A stretch of 64,000 nucleotides of DNA. It comes from Mesaphorura yosii (lineage: Eukaryota > Arthropoda > Collembola > Poduromorpha > Tullbergiidae). This document shows, piece by piece, positions 44,906 through 55,497 of this stretch (positions are counted from its first letter, which is position 1; the number at the start of each line of letters is the position of its first letter). The notes beneath the pieces are model-generated. The model did not search any database and was not told the origin of the DNA. It worked only from the letters and a program-made list of their open reading frames with translations. Location of the stretch: positions 124,001 to 188,000 of the forward strand of contig WIXG01000068.1 in NCBI GenBank assembly GCA_009869945.1, read 5' to 3'. Made by a program: the position numbers and the translations under genes.

Positions 44906-47152
44906 ATGGCACGGTGCTTTGTCTGCAGCGAGAGCCTGCCGCAGACTCGTGAAGGCGAGGGCTCAACTGAAGAGACTGAATCACTCAATCGGAAGCAACA
45001 AAACTTGCAGACACTGATAAGATTATTTGGGTTCCTGCACAATTACGGGTATAGCAGCGATGAGAAGAAGGCGATAAAGGACTCCAGGTTCCTCCAGTCA
45101 TTGCAAAAACCTATTCAGGCAGTAAGCTACTGCAAGATCTGCACATTAAAGCTTCAGCAAGTTTCGGGAGTTCTCAAGCTGTATGACAACTTGGGACAGA
45201 AACTGCAAGGGTATCAGAGGGAAATTGTGGATCAGTTGACCATCTGCAGCGGAGGATCCGACGAAGAGTCGAAGTTAAGGGAAGAGATAATTGCGGGTAA
45301 ATGCTCGATTTTCCATACTCTTGGCTTTCTCCTCAATCATCAACTCATTTACCTTTCTTCTTTTTTGATAGAATTCGTCGGCTCATCTACAAATATACGA
45401 TATAAGCGCCCCCGCTGTCGATCTTTGGGCTCCGGTTCACAAACATCACAAAAATTGTCAACACTGCCGCGATCCGCCTATCTCAATCCAGTATTAAAGC
45501 TGAGGAGGTTAGAAGACGATCCAACGCTGACTCTGCACCAAAATTTCAAGCTCAACGAGAATGAAGTACGCGTTAAGCAAGAGCGTGACCCTGACTATGA
45601 GCATTGTCTAGATAATGACAACAACATGGATATGGATGCAGATATGAATTCAGAGCTCATATGCCCTGGTCTTGAAGCGAATCCCGATCCAGAGTATAAC
45701 CCACCAAGTCCCAAGAGGAGGAAAACGAAAGGTAGGAGTAGAAAGAAGACTGACAAGGCGAGACCTAGACTGAGACCGAGAATCAGCAAAAAGAAACCTT
45801 CAATTTCAGTGCAACGGAGCACGAAGATAACCGGCATTGGCTGCACCCATTCTCTTATTGATGTTCCTGAGGGCCATAAACTTGTTACAGTGGTCATCAA
45901 GCCAAATGGAAAAAAGTGCCTACCAGATCCAAAAGCAGACGTCAGCAAAGGCGGCCGGCCACTTCGAGCATGCCAGCCCGTATTCCCGTGCGACTTTGAA
46001 GGCTGTGATTTCCGCGGACGAACCGAAGCTGCCACACAATACCATCTTCAACGTGTTCATCCTGAGGCACAGCGCCCTCACGCTTGTTCCGAAGCAGAAT
46101 GTGGAGTGACCTTCATACGCGAAGAACGGTTGACCCGTCACAAACACTGGGCCCACTCCGACTTGCCGTATCCGTGCCAAGACTGTGACTTCATCTGCAA
46201 GCGCAAAGAAACGATGAAAATTCATATCTTCCGGGTGCACGGAATTGGCGGCCAGGGTTGCCCGTACGAAGGCTGCACGTACATTGGCCCACCTGGCGGA
46301 GTGAGACTGCATCTCGAATCCAGCATTCATCAAGATAAAGGGCATGGCAAGCGGAAGCACATGTGCCAGCACTGCGGGAAGACGTTCATCGCTCCACAAC
46401 AGCTGAAGTACCACCTAAACTCTCGTCACCCAGAGCTGGTCTCCGATCCCGCCGAACTCGAGCGCCATCGCTGTCAGTACTGCGGCAAACTGAGCTGCAG
46501 TCCTCCTGAACTCAAGAAGCACATCAAGGCGGTGCACCTTCGGCAGTTTGACATCCACTGCGAAGTGTGTGGGAAAGGAGTCACGAGTTTGTCCCAATTA
46601 CGCAAGCACATGCGCGCACACCAGCAGCCTGAGGAATTTGAGTTTGCATGTGAAGTCTGCCACGCCAAGTTCAGACAGAAGGAGCGGCTCAACGTGCACA
46701 TGCGGAGGCACACGGGCGAACTGAAGTTCTGCTGTGTTCAGTGTGACCGGAAGTTTGTCGACTCGTCTTCGTTGCGCCGGCACGAGAAGATCCACGCTGG
46801 TGTTCTGAAACACGTGTGTCACATCTGCAATAAGGGATTCCCCGTACTGGATTACCTCCGGACACACCTCAACTCGCATGCCACGCCAGAGGAGAGGAAG
46901 GCTCGCAGGGAGCGCCAGCAACAAAATAAGACGGAGTTCCCTGTTCTGAATCGGATTTACAACGACCTTCGTAAGCAAAGGAGCAACGTGGCGACCGTGC
47001 CTGCGGATCCAAACCTGAAGGCAGACGGCCCGGTGGCAGCTTATCCAATGCACTACGACTACAGGAGGGAACGGAAGCAGATTTCTAGGATTCTGGAACC
47101 CGAAGAGTTGGTTGGAGGCGAGGAAGCGCCAACAGAATCAAAAGACCTCTAA
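44906..47152 (+). CDS. ZAD/C2H2 zinc-finger protein 2 (full copy)
   Basis: Two exons: 44906-45296 and 45372-47152; 723 residues. The 75-bp intron is open and in frame, so the unspliced ORF is also open; the phase and the alignment with gene 1 (EEIIAEFVGSS versus REFIREFCSA) support splicing. ZAD pairs CFVCSE (residue 4) and SYCKICTLKL, acidic linker, basic block (PKRRKTKGRSRKKTDKARP), then ten C2H2 fingers, the last HVCHICNKGFPVLDYLRTH. All finger ligands that I checked are present, including those lost in gene 1. A conserved tail (EFPVLNRIYNDLRKQ, PMHYDYRRERKQIS) ends the protein. Poly(A) signal at about 47218. A nuclear regulator; targets unknown. Confidence 0.88.
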   Translation: MARCFVCSESLPQTREGEGSTEETESLNRKQQNLQTLIRLFGFLHNYGYSSDEKKAIKDSRFLQSLQKPIQAVSYCKICTLKLQQVSGVLKLYDNLGQKLQGYQREIVDQLTICSGGSDEESKLREEIIAGKCSIFHTLGFLLNHQLIYLSSFLIEFVGSSTNIRYKRPRCRSLGSGSQTSQKLSTLPRSAYLNPVLKLRRLEDDPTLTLHQNFKLNENEVRVKQERDPDYEHCLDNDNNMDMDADMNSELICPGLEANPDPEYNPPSPKRRKTKGRSRKKTDKARPRLRPRISKKKPSISVQRSTKITGIGCTHSLIDVPEGHKLVTVVIKPNGKKCLPDPKADVSKGGRPLRACQPVFPCDFEGCDFRGRTEAATQYHLQRVHPEAQRPHACSEAECGVTFIREERLTRHKHWAHSDLPYPCQDCDFICKRKETMKIHIFRVHGIGGQGCPYEGCTYIGPPGGVRLHLESSIHQDKGHGKRKHMCQHCGKTFIAPQQLKYHLNSRHPELVSDPAELERHRCQYCGKLSCSPPELKKHIKAVHLRQFDIHCEVCGKGVTSLSQLRKHMRAHQQPEEFEFACEVCHAKFRQKERLNVHMRRHTGELKFCCVQCDRKFVDSSSLRRHEKIHAGVLKHVCHICNKGFPVLDYLRTHLNSHATPEERKARRERQQQNKTEFPVLNRIYNDLRKQRSNVATVPADPNLKADGPVAAYPMHYDYRRERKQISRILEPEELVGGEEAPTESKDL

Positions 47153-47911
47153 TTTAGTCTTTGGCGCTAGTACCAGGCACAACTTTGTTTTTTTTATGAG
47201 TTTGATGTATTTACGTCAATAAATGGTTAGTCATGTATATATCATGGACGATGAACTGCTTTACTCTTTTTGGCTCGTTCATTACGAGCCCATTACGAGA
47301 AACTAACTAAAAATGTGTCTTTCTCATTTGAGTCGTGAACTATCAAATTAGAAAAGGCGCAAGAGGTTTACTTTGCTTCTGACTCGAGTCGAATCGGCTA
47401 CGGATTTTTCAAACGCGTCCCAGCTCAAATTCGGTGTGCTCTGGTCTACGAAATGAAATACGCGATTACCCGAATGAATCAACCCTAATTTAATTAACAA
47501 ACTACCAAGAGCGCGTTACGCCATGGCCAAGGATCAAGAAGCTTGCTGGTGAATCAGTCAACGGAATCCACAATTGCGTGTCTGCAGTCTACATATCCAA
47601 GAATCCACTCTACTTTGCATGACTCGGCGGAAATCGACATACGAATAATTATAAAATCTAAGTTTAGCCTCCTCCAGCTACAGTAAAGTAAGTAAGCAAG
47701 CCTGTCAACCCCAATCTAGCATGCTCAAATGCGTGTAGATCTAAATATATAGCTAAAATGAGGCATTTCCTTGTGATTGTTCAGAGAAGAGAGGTGACGC
47801 TATGCTAAGCTTGCCAAGACCTGAAGCCCCTAATTAAGGTGTCCTGGAATTCTAAGCAAACATTTACCACATGCATCCTTACAGGCTGACCCGGGTTATT
47901 GAATTATCTGG
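47153..47911. other. intergenic stretch before the hnRNP K-like gene
   Basis: AT-rich, 760 bp. No ORF with recognisable content and no acceptor joining it to the next gene. I see no TATA box at a useful distance. Confidence 0.45.
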
Positions 47912-49000
47912 ATGAAACGAAGAATTGAAGAAGACATGGGATCCCCGGCGCAAAAAAGAGCTCGAGCTTTCCGCTTCGAGCTCAGAATCCTCATCCCCTC
48001 CTATATAGCGGGTTCCGTCATCGGCAAGGGTGCCAACAAAATTACCAAGCTGCGTTCAGCGACCAACGCTGCAATCCAAGTCCTTGACTGTCCGGGCCCA
48101 GAACGACTAATTTCCATTTTCTCTCATGAACGCAATGACGAGTTGGAAATGTTGGAGCAACTTATGCCTAGTCTGATGGAAGATCCTTCGAGTGGAAACG
48201 TGCAAGTGCGCCTGTTACTTCATCACGCTGTCGTCGGCCGTATCATCGGAAGAGGAGGAACAAGGGTGAAGGAACTCAGAAGAACAACAGCAGCTGAGAT
48301 AAGGGTTTATGAACGCTGCTGCCCCGGAAGCACTGACAGAGTCGTCGCGGTGTCAGGAAATGTTGATGTAGTTCTTGGAGCTGTGGAACAAATTCTCCTA
48401 ATTGTGGACGAAGTTGAAGTCCGTATCACAGATGTAATTATTCCCTACGATCCGCGCAACTTTGATGAAACGCTCGCTGTGTTGTACGGCGGTTTCAGAG
48501 AACCACATTATGATGATGGAGATGGAGGTTACGCTCAACGTAAACAAGCACCAAGTCGGGGTGGATTTCATGACGGCGGCGCTGGAGGAAGAATGATGGA
48601 ACGCCCACCCCCACGGAGAGGTGGCAATGGAAATGTGCGCAGGCACGATGACTATGACTATGAACATGGAGGCCCAGTTTTCCAAGCTGAACGTGGTGTT
48701 GACGACGAGAAAGGACGAGAACGAGGCCCACCACGTACCACTCAAGTTACAATTCCCAAAGTACACGCTGGAGCTATTATCGGTGTAGGAGGTTCACGTA
48801 TCCGTGGAATTATGGCAGACTCTGGAGCAAGGATTTGGATTGACAAGGCCCTGCCGGGCTCTGACGAGAGAATCATCACAGTCTCCGGAAGCGATCGTCA
48901 AATCCACGCCGGGCTGTACCTCCTGCAGCAAACTGTGAAGAATCATACATACTTGATTAACTTTGTTCTGGATGATACGAAAAGATTTCTTTGTTTTTGA
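47912..49000 (+). CDS. intronless hnRNP K-like protein with three KH domains
   Basis: A single uninterrupted ORF of 362 residues. Three KH domains bind C-rich single-stranded RNA or DNA; GxxG loops are GKGA (KH1, about 35), GRGG (KH2, about 112) and GVGG (KH3, about 290). The layout copies hnRNP K: basic start, KH1 and KH2 close together, ECCPGSTDRVV-like segment (here ERCCPGSTDRVV), YDPRNFDETLAVLYGGF, an RGG-like hinge, then TTQVTIPKVHAGAIIGVGG and SDERIITVSGSD. The total absence of introns, when nearly every gene here has several, suggests a retrocopy of a spliced hnRNP K transcript. It has no internal stop, so it is probably expressed or young. AATAAA at about 49180. The extra C-terminal 12 residues look unlike hnRNP K. 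Confidence 0.85.
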   Translation: MKRRIEEDMGSPAQKRARAFRFELRILIPSYIAGSVIGKGANKITKLRSATNAAIQVLDCPGPERLISIFSHERNDELEMLEQLMPSLMEDPSSGNVQVRLLLHHAVVGRIIGRGGTRVKELRRTTAAEIRVYERCCPGSTDRVVAVSGNVDVVLGAVEQILLIVDEVEVRITDVIIPYDPRNFDETLAVLYGGFREPHYDDGDGGYAQRKQAPSRGGFHDGGAGGRMMERPPPRRGGNGNVRRHDDYDYEHGGPVFQAERGVDDEKGRERGPPRTTQVTIPKVHAGAIIGVGGSRIRGIMADSGARIWIDKALPGSDERIITVSGSDRQIHAGLYLLQQTVKNHTYLINFVLDDTKRFLCF

Positions 49001-49409
49001 GTTTCTTCATTTCGTGTGCGTAATGCTCACGTGTGTTGTGACTTTTTTGAATTCATTCAAGTTTCTAGTTTATTGTGTCAACTTGTGACATAACGATTTG
49101 TCAAAGTACCTTATAATTAATTGATTGAAGCCCTACATTTGACTTATTGACGTTGTAATATTAATGTTCTGACGTTGAAATAAAGTTTAGAAAGATAAGA
49201 AACCTAATCTGGATCAATTTTCAAACGGCGACCTTTGCTTTGGTTCGTGAACTAAACTTACCGCTTTACGCTGCCTACATTTACATTAATTTGGAATTGA
49301 AGTGAAGTGTAAACGTTGCAGCATTGGTAATAATTTTTTTAACTGTAAGCAGATTCTGAGGAGCACTCGATTGACTCGAGCACTGGTTGATAAGCCAGTA
49401 TTGGCCATT
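49001..49409. other. gap between hnRNP K-like gene and NTHL1
   Basis: 3' UTR of the hnRNP K-like gene and upstream region of NTHL1. No A-rich tail that would mark a recent retrocopy end could be made out. No other gene. Confidence 0.45.
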
Positions 49410-50610
49410 ATGCCAAAGACGCGAACAAGACGCAACGGTTCAGCGGCTGCGGCTTCGAAGTCCCCTCCTGCACCGCCTATGCCTACGAAGAAACCAGAAG
49501 CAATCAAGACTGTCGAGCCTTCTGAAGTAGCAGGGGCGGAAGGAGCACTTCAGGATTCAGCTTCGGCTGATAGGAAGACTAAGAAGCAGCAACAGAATGC
49601 AAACAACGAATCAGCCAAGGATGACGCTACCGCTAAGAAGTCCAAGTGGGAACCCAAAAATTGGCAGACTGTCTTGGAAAACATTAAGAAGATGAGATCT
49701 GGGAACGATGCTCCAGTTGATTCGATGGGATGTGAAAGAACGATGGAGGACAATGTGGATCCGAAGGTAAGGAAGTACCGAGCGTGCATGAAATGACTGG
49801 AATCTACCAAACCAAACCAACCAAACCACAGGGACCAAACTTAATTGATGTTTCAGACAAAGCGCTATCAGACGCTTGTTTCGCTGATGCTGTCAAGTCA
49901 GACGAAGGATCAAATCACGTACGCAGCGATGCAAAAGCTGCAGAAGGAAATTGGACTGAATATTTCAACCGTTTTGACGACGGAAGAAAGTATTATTGCA
50001 GAGACCATTAAACCAGTTAGTTTCTGGCGGCGCAAGGCAACTTACATCAAGAATACTACACAAATACTTCGTGATAAGTTTGACGACGACATTCCTGACA
50101 CTGTTGAAGGCCTCTGCTCTCTTCCTGGAGTTGGTCCGAAGATGGCTTACATTTGTATGAATGTTGCGTGGAATCAAAATGCTGGAATAGGTTTGCTGGC
50201 CATTACGACACTTTACTGAGGGGCATTGTTTTGAGATGCTTCATGTTTGTTAACCTTTTTCAGGCGTTGACACCCACGTTCATAGAATCGCCAACAGACT
50301 GCAATGGACTGGCCCAAATGAAGCCAAGACTCCTGAGAAAACACGAGAAGGGCTCGAATCCTGGCTGGATCCACAATTGTGGCAAGAAATAAACATTCTC
50401 CTTGTCGGATTCGGTCAAACAACTTGCACTGCGGTTAGCCCAAAGTGTTCTGACTGCCTGAACAATCAGCTATGCACATTTGGAAAAGCACAGCTGAGAA
50501 GCAAAAGTACGAAGAAAAGTAAAGCAAAGGTCAAGAAAGGCAAAGCTAAAAATGAGGAAGTTGAAGATTCAGATTCAAACTCTGCCGATGAGACAAGTGA
50601 ATATTTTTAG
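49410..50610 (+). CDS. NTHL1: endonuclease III-like DNA glycosylase NTHL1
   Basis: Three exons: 49410-49766, 49857-50190, 50264-50610; 345 residues. A bifunctional glycosylase/AP-lyase that removes oxidised pyrimidines in base-excision repair, nucleus and mitochondria. A Lys/Ser-rich N-terminus of about 100 residues precedes the helix-hairpin-helix fold: [15 protein letters not shown], hairpin [14 protein letters not shown] with the catalytic Lys just upstream of the GVD motif pattern, and [13 protein letters not shown] with the catalytic Asp. The 4Fe-4S cluster loop has four Cys in the spacing C-x6-C-x2-C-x5-C ([17 protein letters not shown]). ATG 49410 is the first Met in the frame. A Lys-rich acidic tail follows. 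AATAAA at about 50676. Confidence 0.94.
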
Positions 50611-51182
50611 GGTACCTTTTTCTAACAAGGGTCCATCCAAATACAAATATTGCTAATTAATTTAACTTGTGGTCTCAATAAAATGAATTAAATGAACCAG
50701 TTACAGCTCTGCAATGCGATTTTGGCTCTGGACTAGTCTTTCTGCTACGAACATTTCCATTATCAACTACTTTGTTGAAGCGAAGCCTTGATTTGTCCTA
50801 TCCTTGCAGTTTACTGCACGAGAATCACGATTTATCTCGTGCCCATCTCGTGTTTAACCTCTTTCACGCCCGACCTCTTGCATGACACCATCGCTATTTT
50901 CACCCACCTGCTTTCTACTGGTGGCTGCTTGAAGGTCGCTGGGATTAAATCGCGTGTCTTGTTAAGCACCGTGTTAAACATCGGCGTCAATATTTAAAGC
51001 AGTTCAGCTCGAAACGCCAGTTTATCTGGCTCTGGTACAGTTTATCGCAGCACTCAACACTTCAGTCCAGCCACTCTCCTCCGTGTCCCTGCCCGTACGT
51101 AAGCTGATAAATATTGTCTCAATTTGATCAATGCAGTTTAATTGTAGTGTAGCTGTCATTAGCAGAATACGTTCGGTTCTGA
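50611..51182. promoter_or_regulatory. upstream region of PTGR1
   Basis: A TATTTAAAG at about 50991 resembles a TATA box. A donor-like CGTACGTAAG near 51095 and an acceptor-like AGCAG near 51165 suggest a non-coding first exon with a 5' UTR intron. No other gene is seen. Confidence 0.4.
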
Positions 51183-52716
<1,534 letters not shown>

Positions 52717-53395
52717 CGCAAAGGAGTCAAACCAAGTGAAGTTGATAATCCACGGTGCTTGCCCAATGTGCTTTGACTTTAATTGGATAGCAGTTATATT
52801 TTTGTAAAATGTCGAAAGATTCGCTGAAATAAAGTGGCTTTAAATTGGTTGTTGTTACTTCTGTGTCTCTGTTCCAAGAGTCTATGCTCAGCTTTCAATC
52901 TGTTGAAAATGTGAAACAAAAACCAATAAGCGCATCGCGTTGGGTTTAGATCGATCGTGATTAATCGAAGCCCACATCTCAACCGCTAGCATAGGAACAA
53001 TCAGGGAATCAGTGTAAGCGCGTAAGGCGTAATCAATCAATTCTTGTTCTTGTGTCCCTAATCAAATTCATAAAGTGTTCCACCGATTGCAACGTGCACG
53101 TGAGTTGCGTGACTGGCGAGAGTGTTTAATGTTTTATCTCGGTCAGTCATGATGTCATTCGCCGGTCAACCTTCACCTCGTTCACTGCATTCGCGCTCGA
53201 TTTTGATTCTCTCTTATCGTAGCTAATCGTAGTTGGTATTCTCTTCTGTATTTGTTTGACACAGGACACAGCAACTCAGCATCTAGGCCTCGAAATGAAC
53301 TCCAAGCATTTAACTACGGGTAAGAACTTAGAAAATCTGATTGATTTTGGTTGTTCGACCTTTTTCAGGTGATTTGATTTACAAAATTTGTGCTT
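52717..53395 (+). promoter_or_regulatory. GSTO upstream region with an overlapping upstream ORF
   Basis: A probable first exon ends at 53319 (donor GGTAAG) and joins an acceptor at 53368. An ATG at 53295 opens a 76-codon ORF (MNSKHLTT..., stop near 53574) that runs out of frame over the GSTO start at 53396. If this exon is used, scanning ribosomes meet the upstream start first. PTGR1 poly(A) signal at about 52827. The rest holds no gene. Confidence 0.4.
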
Positions 53396-54248
53396 ATGGC
53401 AATTCAATTCGAAGGCTCTTCCTGCCCTCCGCTCCGGAGCGACGGCAAGCTCCGCATTTACAGCATGCGCTTCTGTCCGTACGCCCAGCGCGCGCTGATG
53501 GTCGCATTCGCAAAGGGAATCCCCATCGACGTGGTAAACGTGAACCTGAAGCAGAAGCCAGAGTGGCTGTTTGAGAAGAATCCGTGTGCGAAGGTGCCGA
53601 CGGTCGAGACACGAGAAGGGTGCCTGTACGAGAGCGTGCTCGTGGCCGAGTACTTGGACGAGGCTTACTCTGGCGTTGGTTCCGGGTCTGGGAGGTCGTT
53701 GTACCCAAAGGATCCATTTCGCAAGACGATCGATCGAATCTGGATCCAGGAGGCTTCGAAAATCGGCGACTCATACGGGAAAATCGTGTTCTCCAACGGA
53801 GACCAGCAGAAGCTGAAGGAGGCCGTGGTTGAATTGGGGCAGGGCCTGGCGCTGTTTGAGGACGAACTGAAACGGAGGGTCACAACGTATTTCGGAGGAA
53901 AAGAGGAGCTGGGCCCGGGCATGCTCGATTATATGCTATGGCCTTTCATTGAGCGTGTGCCTGTCCTTGCATTACTCTTCAAGGCGGAGGAGGTGGGCTC
54001 GGTGTCCAGTTTGGAAAAATTTCCGGCGTTGGTAAGAAATTAACTCCATTTTTAAGATCTTACAATTTCTGAATGCTGAATACCGAAAGATTTCACTAAT
54101 TATGGTGTCATTACAGTACAAGTGGGCCCAGGCGATGGAAAAGGACTCGGCGGTGAAGCAAACCATCATCAGCCCTGAGAATCATGCCAAATATAGAAGG
54201 TCTGGAGAAAATGGAGCAGTGCCTGATTACGATTTGCTTGCAAACTAA
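53396..54248 (+). CDS. GSTO: omega-class glutathione S-transferase
   Basis: Two exons: 53396-54031 and 54117-54248; 255 residues, a usual GSTO length. Glutathione-dependent thioltransferase and dehydroascorbate reductase activity is typical for the class, cytosolic. The N-terminal thioredoxin fold has the omega catalytic Cys27 in RFCPYAQRA, then GIPIDVVNVNLKQKPEWLFEKNP, cis-Pro region AKVPTVE, and ESVLVAEYLDEAY for glutathione contact. The helical domain includes GMLDYMLWPFIERV. The N-terminus SSCPPLRSDGKLRIYSMRF matches the omega extension, which supports ATG 53396 rather than the out-of-frame upstream ATG. Confidence 0.93.
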
Positions 54249-54485
54249 AATGCTCATGTAGAGAGCATCTGAAAAATATAAACCCTTTTTGACGTGTAAA
54301 TAAGAGAAATGCGTGCTCAATCTTGTCTTGAGCTGTGGAATTGCGTCTTTTTTTCACTTCTATGTGGAAGGCTGGAAAGTGAAAGTTTCTTTAAGTTCCA
54401 TCATTTTCTTTCTCCTTGGAAGTGTGGAAACTTTGAAGTGTGAGGTTCAGTGCTGCTCCTCATCCATCCAGTAGTGGAGTCAAGA

Positions 54486-55133
54486 ATGTTGCCCCGAAGT
54501 TGGTTTGCAATGGGGCACGGGGTAAGTTCAATAATAATTAAAGACTCCAAAAGCTGGAGCTTTAAATTCCTCTTAACTGGCTGGGCTTTCCTCTCGCAGG
54601 CCGCTGGAGCCTTCCTCTGGTGGTATTTGCCTACACTCTGCGATAAAGTTCCACCCGAAAAAGTAAGCAAAACGTAAACTAAAACTTGAGACTGTCGAGA
54701 GATTTCGTTGTTACTTCAATTTCGACAGGCTGCAATCTACGCCACTCCACCGGCGCTCTTACTTCCGTTCACATTCCTCACCCACATCGGGTTCAACTCC
54801 TATTTTCTGCTCATCGCCTCGTCCACCTGCTTCACAATCAACCAGGCGCTCATCTTTGCCACTCAACTCATGTACGGAACTTATTTGCGCCAGCTCGACC
54901 TGCTCAACCTTCCTGTGCTCGAAGTGGTCAGCGAGGTGCTTGCGTCCACCGTGTACGGCTACATGCTATGGAACGAAGCGTACACGCAGCACAACCAGCA
55001 TTATATGGAGCCCGTGTACCCGCATGGCGTGGCCGAGTACCGCCTGGAAAAGAAGATTGCGAGTGGAGAGCGGGGTCGTGTCAACTACCTTAACTGCAGC
55101 TACTTTGCGGTGGAGGACGAGGAAAAAGTGTGA
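54486..55133 (+). CDS. small multi-pass membrane protein, unidentified
   Basis: Three exons with consistent phases: 54486-54521, 54600-54662, 54729-55133; 167 residues. About two to three hydrophobic segments: AAGAFLWWYLPTLC, ALLLPFTFLTHIGF into SYFLLIASSTCFTINQ, and a weaker one in the LEVVSEVLASTVYGYML region. A polar tail rich in Tyr, Glu and Lys follows. The exon structure and codon composition look real. I do not recognise the family. AATAAA at about 55333. Confidence 0.6.
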
Positions 55134-55497
55134 ATTGTGTCTGTGTCTAGTCTTCTGACTCCATCCAGCTGAGCATCTTGATTTCGTCTAGATCTCGATT
55201 TCTTGATCTCATTAGAATTATGCTTTAGTACGTACGCTTAGGCAGGCGTAGACGCAGGGTTAACCAAGACAATAATACCAACAATACCAATAATACGCTA
55301 ATGTAAACTTGACAATAGTGACAGACAATCGACAATAAAAACCACGACCGCATGTATGGGCTTTTAATCAATTCGCCATATACTGCATGAGTCCACAAAC
55401 GAAGGCTGTGCATGTTTATAAAGCATTTGGAATTTAGTATTTCGTGGCAGCGGGCTTGGGAACGTCTTCCAGGCTGTTGGCCATTAGTCAACTCAAA
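55134..55497. other. convergent 3' region
   Basis: 3' UTRs of the membrane-protein gene (plus) and ARMH3 (minus). Nothing else is seen. Confidence 0.45.

Noticed and set aside
44906-45372. Zinc-finger gene 2 read as intronless, like the hnRNP K-like gene
   Set aside because: The 75-bp intron is in frame but matches the position and phase of the clear intron in gene 1.
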